A stretch of DNA of 64,000 nucleotides from Chlorophyllum brunneum (Eukaryota > Basidiomycota > Agaricomycetes > Agaricales > Agaricaceae). The first letter of the stretch is position 1. Every line of letters starts with the position of its first letter. The notes beneath the pieces are model-generated. The model had not been told where the DNA came from, did not search any database, and worked only from the letters and a program-made list of their open reading frames with translations. The translations under genes and the position numbers were made by a program. Location of the stretch: positions 930,001 through 994,000 of the forward strand of contig OY756141.1 of assembly GCA_963576785.1 (NCBI GenBank). Reading direction: 5' to 3'. Positions 46,291-56,408 of the stretch are shown one piece after another.

Positions 46291-47087
46291 TTTGTCGACT
46301 GTCGTTTCGAGCCGCCGTTACCTCGACATCCATACTTTTTTCCAATCACATCCCATTTTTGGAGCCACGTGATCCACTGAATTCACCACCTTGATGCCCA
46401 ATCGCTAAGCTGTCTGATCATTCAAACATGATTGTCTATCCATGCAGGTCCTATCACACCAACGTAGCAACCACCAACCATCCACTGCGCTGGTCTCCAA
46501 ACTGTGGGGCTTATTGCCATTCGAGGCACTGGCCAACCCTATCTGCTGTGGTGGCTGTAGCAATGACAATCCGAATCCCAAAGCAAACCCCATGAATGGT
46601 ACTGATCCTGTATCAACTGGTTCCTGCATTGACAGATCTCTCGCTTTGAGGACAGGCACTGTTTTTGCTTCCCGTATTCTAGGACACTCTTGAAAGCACC
46701 CGCCCTTCTGGTTGTGAGTTAAGCTCTGATGCCTCCTCAACACCAGAAGTTTGCGTGAACTTCACTCTAAAGCATACGTGCGCTATGGTTTCCCGTTGTA
46801 GCCGCGCCCGAGGTTCCCACTACGACAGCGTTGGGCAGTACACCGACATGCGTAGCGCGCCCACTGTCTCCTGAATCTCCCAAAAATAAACTGACTCATG
46901 AGATGCGTACATCTATCACAGGTTTGCCGCCCATGCCAGAGTATAAATCTCATATTGCTAAAGGCCCATTCTCTTGTTTCGGTGTCAAGCTTCCTCTTTC
47001 TCGAGCCGGGTGCTCTTTTTCGTTCGCCTTTATCCCGTTTAATTTACCTTCACTTCTTTCCCTTAGTACATCTTCGTTTTACTTGAC
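46291..47087. promoter_or_regulatory. Divergent region, UTP21 (-) and secreted protein (+)
   Basis: About 800 bases separating two divergent genes. Short open frames on both strands lack recognisable features. A pyrimidine-rich tract lies before the plus-strand start (47030-47080), common in highly expressed fungal promoters. Confidence 0.45.
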
Positions 47088-48506
47088 ATGAAGTTCACCA
47101 CTACGTTCTTCACGCTCTCGTTGGTTCTGGCCACCATTGCGACACCGCTCGGAGAGCGTGCTGTCTTCAGAAAGCACACCGGTGTCCCAGCGAAAAACGC
47201 AAGGCGCTATATTCTCCAGAGGTGAGGTTCCTTCGTTGGGCATCAGCCTGAAAACTAACAGCACCCCGCAGCCGCATGGACGCACCCCCGGCCTGCGCTG
47301 CTAAAGCTTCTGTCACAAATTCTACTGGCCTCCCGGACCTCACCAACTCTACTGGTGTTGACCCTACCCTTAGTACCCCTACGAACGCCACTCTTGATGG
47401 CACCATCGGCAATACTGACACCACTGGCAACTCTACCGATACGAACAGCATCGACCCCACGGCCAACTCTACTGATACAACCAATACTGACACCTCCGGT
47501 GATGTCTCTGCCGATAATTCAACTGCAACGGACGTGTCCAATTCCACGGATGCCAGCAGCACCCGTCGCCGCCTGCGCAGAGGAGTCGTCGCCACTTCGA
47601 GCACAGTCGAAATAGATTCTGTCGACCTCGCTTTCGAATGGCAAACACTTTGTCTCATTAGTGGGGGAGGTACCTTTATAGATAACTCTCCCTGTCTCCA
47701 CCTAGCCGGCGTCAATGGCTTCAATGCCCTCCTCGCAGATGCGGATCCCTGTGCTCAACAGGACTTCGCCGATTCCATTATCACATTTGCGAAATCTCCA
47801 GGCATTGTGAACAGTGATGCCTTGACTGCTTTTGCACTCAAGTACAGGCGTCACTCCAGGAGCTCAGTCAGCATCCTGGGTGTTGTTCCTTCGAATTTGT
47901 ACTGCCTGAAAGCACCCGTTAATGCTGAGCTATCCGGTATCGTCAACGCGCAGCCTGACGGTGTCAACCCAGGTCTCTTTGGTTCCCCCAATGACCCAAT
48001 GGTTCCTTTCGGTTCCGGTATGTACAATTCTTTCAGCTTACGTCTCCTAGCTAACCTCTTTTACAGACGGTACCTGCCCCTTGGGTACCACCCCAGATGT
48101 TTCCTCTTGCTCCTGTACTCCTGGTTCAAGTAACGGCACCGACGTCAGTGCTTTGAGCGGCAGTGGCACCGACAACTCCACTCTCGCTGATCCCTCTGTG
48201 ACTTCTTCCGACGACCCGACCGTCAGTGACCCCTCCGCCACCGCGTCTGCTGATGACTCGACCATCACAGATGCATCTACCCCGACTGACGGCTCCACCG
48301 CTACCGATAGTTCAGCATCAGATGTTCCCGCACCGACCGACTCGACAGCCTCAGATTCTGGTGTAGCCTCAGCCACAGACACTACTAGTGCCACTACCGC
48401 TGATGATTCCGCCCCTCCCGCTGCCACAACCAAGTTTAGCGGACCTAACTTCCAACCCAGTGATATCTCCGGCGATGTTAATGATCCCAGCGGGCGAAGG
48501 AAGTAA
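47088..48506 (+). CDS. Secreted Ser/Thr/Asp-rich protein
   Basis: The start at 47088 gives a signal peptide (MKFTTTFFTLSLVLATIA). One intron (GTGAGG donor, CCGCAG acceptor) joins RYILQ to SRMDAPPACAAKASV. A long Asn/Ser/Thr/Asp repeat with many N-x-S/T sites (TNSTG, GNSTD, DNSTA) precedes a folded block with paired Cys: LCLISGGGTFIDNSPCLHLAG, ADADPCAQQDFADSI and LYCLKAPVNAELSG. A second intron gives GTCPLGTTPDVSSCSCTPG. A second low-complexity Ser/Asp/Thr stretch leads to the stop at 48504-48506. It is a member of a recurrent agaricomycete secreted family with no assigned function. The repeats suggest heavy glycosylation and a cell-wall or extracellular location. Confidence 0.78.
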
Positions 48507-49616
48507 CTGGTCAAAGTTGGACTGTGATCAGTTGGATTTGTAGTAGACTATGGTATACGAGACCCATGTGTCATAATGTACTTCGTCATCAGGTTGTCGT
48601 TTGCTGTACCATTCAGGATGGCTATAGGACAGCTTAATTCTGGGACCAAATGAGATGCCCCGTGAAGCAACGTCCTATCCTGTTGTCTTGATTTAGCAGA
48701 ACGTTGACCTGCAAGCACAATGGCCTCGACATTTCTACCACAATCGTCAATCAACGAAGCAGCCTATGGAATAACTTCGTCTGAATGTAGCCAGGAGCCT
48801 CGTCGGGCCAGCTACACAAAATTAGCATGAGTTACAAGTTTGAGATGATACATGGAAATCAGCATCACAGTGAAATCTAGTACCTCAATCGATTTAGCCG
48901 ACATCAAATGTATTGAAGGAAATTAAATATAAACCCAGGACACAGTAGTTGAAAGCCCAAAGGGCCCACCAAGGTATTCATATTACTTACAGTTCCTCAG
49001 AACGAGGTCTCGGATATCTATTCGTGATGAGAGTAATACGCGTATTGAGAATGGGGGTTGAGGATAGTCGAAGTAAAAGGAAAATGAGTACCATGTACGG
49101 ATATGTAACTATATATGGTCGATTGTCTGTTTATTCGTGAATCACGTGCCGTTGCAAGCGACCAGCTTACAGGATATCCGGCTTTGTTGAAGTAAACCAA
49201 GATTATCTCCCATGATTCAGCCACGGACATCAACCCCCAAGAGGACAAGAATCCTGTACTACCTTCGAAAAGGTTCTACTGCCTAATTTGACTCTGCTCC
49301 CCTTTTACCGAACACTTCTTTGTATTGTCTACTCATAAGACAGCTCTTCATTAACAGGCAGAGGCGGGCGAAACTGAAAAGACGCTTACCCGAAGTCAAA
49401 GGTGTATTCCAAACGTTATTAATATGAGGCCTGATTATTTAAATGACTCCTCGGCAGACGTAGGCAAGTGGTCAGCCGAAGAGACACCGGAATCGAATTG
49501 AAGTTCAGATATGACACCGGAAGATGGCTCCATCCCGACTACTCTATTCTGAGCTGCCCGTATGATGACGAGATGGAAGGCTATTCCAATGATGGGGGTG
49601 TCCTATACCTGATACG
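48507..49616. other. Convergent intergenic region
   Basis: About 1.1 kb with only short open frames (for example 48548-48754 and 49018-49248 on the minus strand) that show no family signal. It holds the 3' ends of two convergent genes. Confidence 0.45.
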
Positions 49617-50587
49617 TTAGCCCCGTATTTCAGCTATCTTCTGATCTAAATCACCCACGAGAGCACCGATAACAACAATGGCTAAGCTATTTTTGAAGAA
49701 CCACGAGACGAAACGAGCCAATGTCATCGACAAGTACAATACCCCCGACTCGGCAAGAATTCGCATGATGGATAGCAACTGCTGTGAGTATGGCCCGGAT
49801 CGTCGGACAAAATGGTATAATCGATGGAGGAGCATGACTAATTTTAATGAGCCTGGCAAGAAGAATGACGCATGATAATTTGAGCCCTCACACGTTGTGT
49901 ATGCGTTCAAGGCCACCGTCAAACCCCAGAATGGTATCAGCACTATCCCAGGACCGACTGACATGTTCACTGATCCCCAATTCTTGGGACCAGTGTTGAT
50001 GTCGTGAATATTTGTGGTTTGGAGGTATATCTGTATGGCCGCGCAAGCGATGCCACCAAGCCAAAGGATGATAGGGAGAACCACGACTCCGAGGGAGTAT
50101 TCATATACAACCCAACAACGGTATATCTGTTCTCGACGATCACCTCCTTCTGGTCAAGCACTTCACCACAAGATAACATACCAAAACGATATCTGCTGAC
50201 AGTGCTGCAAAGGCGGATACTGCGCACTAAATGAATTTATCCTCAATAATATGTAGATGGAAGTCGTTAACTTGAGAAACACACCCTGAGAACATTCATC
50301 CATCCAGGCATGTCGTATAGGGTTCCAGGCAGGCTCTCTGATATGAAAAGCACTTGATCCATCAGGTTCCGCGTCCGTAGTCCAAGCCAAAGGGAAGTGA
50401 GAGCCATAATGACCAACGTCACTATAACAAACGCCCAGTTAATACGGTTCCTCAGTTTCCACCCGTGTTCTGTAAAGAGAAGCCAGCGGAGGCATTGAAT
50501 AAAGGTGCATAGTGATATTCCAAACACGAGAGAGGATAAGACCACGGCGACTGCTTCTTCGCTGGCTGGGGTGTGCTCAGGTGCCAT
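49617..50587 (-). CDS. Seven-helix membrane protein of an agaricomycete-expanded family, copy 1
   Basis: The start at 50587 reads MAPEHTPASEEAVAVVLSSLVFG. Helices are visible in SLVFGISLCTFIQCLRWLLF, INWAFVIVTLVIMALTSLWL, SAFAALSADIVLVWRAWLVY, VLPIILWLGGIACAAIQIYL and VGPGIVLIPFWGLTVALNAY. Cytoplasmic loops are basic. An intron (inferred donor GTTTCT) joins NVLRV to LSAFAALSAD. The last exon ends LVGDLDQKIAEIRG with the stop at 49617-49619. The SADIVLVWRAW motif before the fourth helix is shared by many basidiomycete seven-helix proteins described only as DUF families, which resemble G-protein coupled receptors. No ligand is known. A second related gene is found at 61603-62769. Confidence 0.75.
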
Positions 50588-51706
50588 GAGTAGCTGACAA
50601 TGTAGGCTGGGTCAGATAGATTCCCCAAACAGCCTTTATATGTTTTCAGGGAGGTATCAGAGGCCCAGCATCCAACAGCATTTGAGTATACATCAGAGTT
50701 ATTCGTAGCACTCAGCCTAAATTCTGATGCACCACTCTATCTAGGTTCTAAGTTGTTCCGACCGACCTATCCTTGTTCTCTTGTTATGGGACGAGCAGCA
50801 CTGCACTGTAGACAAAATTACGAAGGAAAATGAGAGGAGCATCACAGGGAGCGGCTGCATTCACCAGACAGAGGGTCTGGAATCAACTGTGCCGGTCTCA
50901 GTCGTAGCTTGGTTCTACGTTATGGTAGTGATATTCGTCTCATCATAATCGACGCGGCGACGCCACGTCGTAATACCCATGCCAAAACAAAAAAAAAGCA
51001 CAAACGGGTGAAGCTTCACCCGTGTGGGGTGGCAGATCTTCAATGACTAGCAATCAGTTTTGATTCCTTCCTATTTCATTCTTCTAGCCAACTTCTAGAT
51101 TGACATGGACCCTAACCCGTCTACCAGCACCGAGTTCTGGTATGGAGAGCTGATAAGATGGTAGGGCGTGAGCACTCGGTGGTGATCACACGACCTGCAA
51201 TTCAATGCAACAATACCGGAGGAGTCACAAGAGTCTATTAGTACTTACGTCGAAAAATGCAGAACTGGGAGAAGTATTATAAGTGTGCGGTGGTTCACTG
51301 CCCCAAATGCGCATTTCTACCTTCCATCAACAGTGATCGCTTCACAAACGGAGTCAGTGTCCAGCTTGGTGATATTTCAGGATTGGTGGGGTGCTTTCTT
51401 CGCGGGCCAGGTAGTGACTTTTAAAATCTCATACCACACCAGCAATGGTCCGCATCATCAGTGGACTCTCGGCGAGGCAGTTTGACTGAAATGGACTGGA
51501 TGATGGCGCCCACTATAGCTGTACCCTGACCAGATAAAGTAGAGCACGTGTAGGGTGGTTACAACGTCGTCCTGTCTTCCCTCCTGAATTTCGCCTGTGC
51601 GTGAGAAGGCCGCCACGGAGGATATATACTGACGTGGGGATAGGGTTAGGGTTTGTACCAACGTTCGTCATATGTCACAGTTTGCCTCTTAGACCCCACA
51701 CTCATC
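50588..51706. other. Divergent intergenic region with a 20-base perfect palindrome
   Basis: No gene was recognised in about 1.1 kb between divergent genes. The region includes a perfect palindrome at 51004-51023 after a poly-A run at 50987-50997. Confidence 0.5.
51004..51023. promoter_or_regulatory. 20-base perfect palindrome
   Basis: The sequence ACGGGTGAAG is followed directly by its reverse complement CTTCACCCGT, so the two halves touch and no loop is left. It includes a HindIII-like AAGCTT centre. It could be a binding site for a symmetric dimer or a cruciform. Confidence 0.6.
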
Positions 51707-52706
51707 ATGAACGGCAATACTCTTCACGAAACTCCTGAAGTTCTGTCTCCCGGCACCGCTTTCACTCCTCAATCATTACTCCTAGCCTCACTTGTGGTCG
51801 CGATACTTGGCATAGCCAGTACGTTTTGACCAGTGTCGTATCCCTCAGTTCTGAACCCAATCACAAACCAGTTGCATTTTTCGTCAGTAGAAGAAATTCG
51901 CGCTTGAAGGGAAACGACTTACTACTAGTTGGTGCTTCCGATGCCGGGAAAACGTCTCTCATGACGGCCGTATGTAATGTATCCATTTACCTCGGGAATT
52001 GGGCAGTAATCTGTACCGCAGCTACTCTACGACCAAAGCGTGCCGACACATACATCAATGCAGACCAACTCCTCGGTCTATCCCCTCTCGCCCAATAAAG
52101 TCTTCCACGTAATTGATGTTCCTGGCCATCCTCGTATCAGAACCCAGTTCCAAGAACATTTACCAAGTGCAAAGGCCATCGCGTTCGTCATTGATGCGAG
52201 TACTATTTCCCGAAATGGGGCAGCTGTCGCTGAGTGCGTGTTCAGTGTTTACCCAAGACCGCCTAGCTCCCTAATTGGTTTCTAGGCACCTTCACACAAT
52301 CCTCCATGCAATCATTTCGCTTCCTCCTTCGCAGTCGCTTCCATCTCTACTTGTCGTGGCGCATAAAGCCGACCTGCTGAAGTCTGGTACATCAACCACT
52401 CAAAACGAATCACTTGCAATCAACCGAGTGAAGACTGTCTTGGAACGTGAACTCGAGAAACGGAGAGCTTCTCAGAGTGGGGGTGTGGGTATTGAGGGGT
52501 TGGGCGCAGAAGATGAAAAGACCGAGATGGGTGGTCTGGACTGTGGAGATGGAACAAATGTATTCAAATTCGACGATTGGGAAGGCGGCGAGGTTTCGTT
52601 CGTCACCACGTACATTCGCCCTGGAAAGGCTCACAGCGACGATGAAAAGAGCAGTGGTGATGATGGATTAACGGACTTGCGTAACTGGTTGGCCGACAAC
52701 ATGTAA
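51707..52706 (+). CDS. SRP102: Signal recognition particle receptor subunit beta
   Basis: The beta subunit anchors the SRP receptor in the ER membrane and regulates docking of ribosome-nascent chain complexes. The start at 51707 gives MNGNTLHETPEVLSPG and a single transmembrane helix (SLLLASLVVAILGIA, then IAFFV after an intron). The GTPase part has the P-loop GASDAGKTSLMTA, the switch motif DVPGHPRIRTQF and the base-recognition motif HKADLL (usually NKxD, so His replaces Asn, which is common in this subunit). An inserted acidic loop with TEMGGLDCGDG lies between late strands. The end is GLTDLRNWLADNM with the stop at 52704-52706. All exons join with the frame kept. Confidence 0.92.
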
Positions 52707-54392
52707 TGACTGTCTTCTTTTATTTATTGGATTCGCTGAGCCATTCGTGCGGAGCGTGCCGGCTGATCTCTCTTTCGTACTCCCCAACCTTCTGGTATTA
52801 TGACCTCCCGCACCCAACAGCCATAGAAATAGAAGTCTGGTACGACATGCTCTAAGACATCCAGCAACGACTCGGACACCGAACACACGACGCTGACTTT
52901 CCTACACATTCTCATCTCGCTTATACCTGCTTAGAACACCTTACCCCTCCACCTCAAACCCTAGTTCTACAGCCGTTTTGCAGATTCGGATATTGTCATC
53001 CAGTGACCCTAGCTATCCTGGCATTCAACTATCCTCCCCCGCTTTCGTCACGTCTTTTCCTACTACATATCTCTTCTCGGCTACGCTCTATGCTGAAATC
53101 GGCTCCAGAGGAAGTTGATTTGGATTGGGGGAATCATTATTCAGCCCCGCATCTTGTGAATATTTCTGTGCCCTTGGATATACAAAATGAAGATTGGCAG
53201 CAACTCTATCCGTAAAGAGGGCCTTATGATCCGCAGAAGACAAGCAGCTGGTGTGTCAGTGTTGGAATAATATGTTCGAGGACCTCATGTTTGTTTGGTC
53301 CGGAGAAAAAGGATGCTGCACCCGGCCATCCCTTTTCGGCCGCACGATGCTCTGTGAAAGTCTGATTAATGGAGGTTTTCTAGTCCTGATCGAGCCAAGG
53401 AAACGTACCATCTTCTAGTGGGCTTCATTTTTATCGGACCACCGCTCTAAAAGGCTCTCGATCTTCTCTGCTCATAAGCATTTCCTTGGGTGGAGGATCC
53501 TGGACAACGGCATCCACTGCTACGTTAGGATCGATGTGGGGAAGGAGAGGTCCAGCGCTGGTTCAATGACCAGAGTTCGTTGATCTAGATTACGTCGCGC
53601 CCGTTGTTTCCTTCGTGAAGTTTTGTAATTTGTATTGATCATAATGATGCATGATGGTTATTAAAAACATGCCGCTGGCATCAGAAGAGAAACAGGATGG
53701 AAACCGAACGTCAAGACGTGCTCTTGTTGCTTATGGGGTCCGAAGCAATCATAAAAGCACGCAGAAAAAGAAAGGCTCATGTAATAGGTGTCTTGCGATG
53801 GTAAAGTCCGGGGTATTCAAATCGCCCTGCAAACTATTTTGCAACCAACAAGTGATTGGCGCCCATTCAACCGCTTATGGGAAATTCACCAAATACAGAC
53901 AAATACCACCACTGTGTATAGATGCCTGACAATCAATTTTGACCTTTCTTTCGTCGCAGCCTTTTAGACAGTGCCCGACCCATATCACTTCCATTTGGGC
54001 CGAGGCGATTCAGGTTTAGCGCAGAAGGATGCCTGGACAGGATTAAGAGCTTGCCCACCTACTTTTTGGTGAGGTAAGCGTCAGACCTTTCCTACATCGC
54101 GGAATCCACTTCGTTTTTTTGCGCCATATATGAATAGATCATTGCGTTCTCCGTTGACTTGCACTGTTCGCTCCGATCCTGCCTCGACTAAGATTGTGAC
54201 ATCTCAGCTTGGGCACTCTCAGTTCAAGGTAGACGCCCATAGCGAAAATTCATGGACGTGTGACAGTTTTCGAGTGACGTGTCACTGTGTGACTGCATAA
54301 GGCTCGTCGTCGCTGTTCCACATAGTTCCACGTCGCCTTTCCCTTTCTCCCCAATTCCTGTCGCTTAGCTTCAGTCTAGCTTCGCTGCTATC
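52707..54392. other. Intergenic region, possible gene remnant
   Basis: About 1.7 kb without a recognised gene between SRP receptor beta and SAR1. An open frame at 53003-53215 has some protein-like composition (EEVDLDWGNHYSAPHL) but no start context, splice partner or family match, so it may be a relic. Nothing else was recognised. Confidence 0.4.
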
Positions 54393-55376
54393 ATGTTCAT
54401 CCTTAACTGGTTCTGGGACGTTCTCGCTTCACTTGGTGGGCAGCCCTCCACTGCACGGAACTTGGAATGTGATTTCTGACCACCTGCCTCGTGCTTGAAA
54501 TTAGGTCTTCTACACAAGAATGCGAAGATTTTGTTCCTCGGTCTGGATAATGCCGGGAAGACTGTGCGTATCCCGCGTGTCTTGCGTCTTGTGTATTGTT
54601 TTGAAGGCTGACTGGGTGGCTGGTTGTCAGACGCTGTTGCACATGCTGAAGAATGACCGTTTGGCTACCTTGCAACCTACCCTTCACCCGAGTGCGTTTC
54701 GCGACATCATTACCCCACCAACTTGTAACCCATTTATTGTGTTCCCGCAGCCTCGGAGGAACTCGCTATTGGTAACGTGAAATTCACCACATACGACTTG
54801 GGAGGTCACCAACAGGGTAAGTTACAGTCACGTTCTCGCTCCTTGTTCTAGCTTTTCTCACTTTGGTATATAGCACGTCGCCTCTGGAGGGATTACTTCC
54901 CCGAAGTCGATGGCATCGTTTTTATGGTGGATAGCGCCGACTTTGAGCGCTTCTCTGAGAGCAAGGCTGAGCTTGATGCACTGCTCTCTATTGAGGAACT
55001 CTCAAAGGTGCCCTTCTTGGTACTCGGAAACAAGATTGATGCTCCTGGTGCCGTTAGCGAAGAGGAGCTGAGGCACCATCTGGGATTGTATCAGACCACT
55101 GGCAAGGTTCGTAGTCGCTAGAATCTACATGGGAAATCCTGAAATCCGTACGAATAGGGCAAGGTCCCCCTCAGTGACATTCGACCCATTGAAATCTTCA
55201 TGTGCTCTGTCGTGCAGAGACAAGGGTACGGCGAAGGTGAGTAATTTCAGCTCTGTCAGGGATACTCCAGGCTCAGTTATGATACTCAGGTTTCCGTTGG
55301 CTTTCTCAATATGTAAGCATCAGCTGTCTATACTCTATCATAACGCGAGGGTCACTGACGCACCATCCAGATCTAA
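54393..55376 (+). CDS. SAR1: Small GTPase SAR1, COPII vesicle coat
   Basis: SAR1 starts COPII coat assembly at ER exit sites. The start at 54393 gives the amphipathic N-terminal helix [17 protein letters not shown]1 is GLDNAGKT spliced to TLLHML, then [14 protein letters not shown] with the effector Thr, G3 is DLGGHQQ, G4 NKIDAPGAV, and the end is [12 protein letters not shown]. The last exon encodes only Ile and the stop (55371-55376). There are seven exons. The family's typical length of 189 residues fits. Nothing is missing. Confidence 0.97.
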
Positions 55377-55650
55377 GTACTTATGACACGTATCAAGTAG
55401 CCCATAATAGACTTTCGCTGCTACATATCCCTCTATTTGGGACGTTGTTGTGCCCATCCTAGTTTACGTAGTACTTTATGTCCCTCTGCAAGCTTCTCTT
55501 GTTATTCATGTATCTTCCAGTTTCATGAATGTTGTTTGGTTTCAAGGAGAGGATACGAGATCAATATAGTGAGTGAGGTCATAGCTGACCCCCAAGAAGA
55601 CTGATACTACGAGGCATTAATCGTATTTGGGATCATGGGGTAGCTTGTGG

Positions 55651-56248
55651 CTACTTGTGTAATAATTGTCCATCAATTGCGTCTTTCGTAAGGGACTCTG
55701 GACCATCGCGAATCTCGATAACTTTGGATACATCAGCCTGTTTGTATTGTTGGCCGTTGGAGGTAACTGAGGGGTAAATTCCTTGAGAGGTAAATTCCTA
55801 ACTTACCACCCGTTGAAAGTCAAGGAGTGCACTAGCGTGCAACGTTAACAGGCCCGTCTCTGAAGACGTTGGCGCCCAGTTAACGAGAACCAGAGGGAAG
55901 GACTTGCGTCCGTCAGGGTGGCCGAGCTCATAGGAGAGTACGACATATCGGGGAGAGTTTTCCGGGAGTTCTGTCCTGGCGTTGAATTAGGTGCTCTGCA
56001 AAGCATCACCAATTACAATACCTTCTGCTAGGTCGTCAATGCTGATACTATCGAATTGCTCGACCTCTTCCATGATAAGCTTGGCCTTGTTTATCTTGAT
56101 GACGATTGCAGCGCTTCCTTGGCTGCGCTTTGCGAACCTGAACTTGCGGAGGGCGTCCTTGACGTCCTGTGGTATATCTACGGTATGTGACTGTTGTAGG
56201 GAGCATCGGTGGCAATGAGTAAGATGATGTTGGGAGTGGGCTCACCAT
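55651..56248 (-). CDS. AIM7: Glia maturation factor homologue (ADF/cofilin fold)
   Basis: GMF binds Arp2/3 and debranches actin filaments. The coding strand reads SHTVDIPQDVKDALRKFRFAK, AAIVIKINKAKLIMEEVEQF and SISIDDLAE, and after an intron ELPENSPRYVVLSYELGHPD. It ends ADVSKVIEIRDGPESLTKD and LLHK with the stop at 55651-55653. The start codon is its own coding exon: ATG at 56246-56248 is followed at once by a GTGAGC donor, and the 55-base intron 56191-56245 leads to TCACATACC. An in-frame ATG directly before SHTV is absent, which supports this. The start is about 160 bases from the divergent MFS gene. Confidence 0.88.
56191..56245 (-). other. Intron directly after the GMF start codon
   Basis: 55 bases with GTGAGC donor and ACAACAG acceptor. 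The first coding exon is only ATG. Confidence 0.65.
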
Positions 56249-56408
56249 GGGAGGGTGGGGAGATAAGATAAGCGTGATTACGGGCACACTGACACTTGAA
56301 TTAGCCTTAAAATGAGTAATCCATCCAACATGCCATGCCTCATTGAATTCTTCCCCACCGTCCCTTCTTTTCTCCCATTCACTTCGGTAGCAGCTTGCCT
56401 CCACCCCA
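56249..56408. promoter_or_regulatory. Compact divergent promoter, GMF (-) and MFS transporter (+)
   Basis: Only 160 bases separate the two start codons, so both genes must share or overlap their promoters and leaders. No TATA box is obvious. Confidence 0.65.

Noticed and set aside
48548..48754. Minus-strand short frame after the secreted protein gene
   Set aside because: No family signal, in the 3' region of two convergent genes.
53651..53929. Open frame in the gene-free region before SAR1
   Set aside because: No family features, no start context, and no splice partner. Treated as chance.
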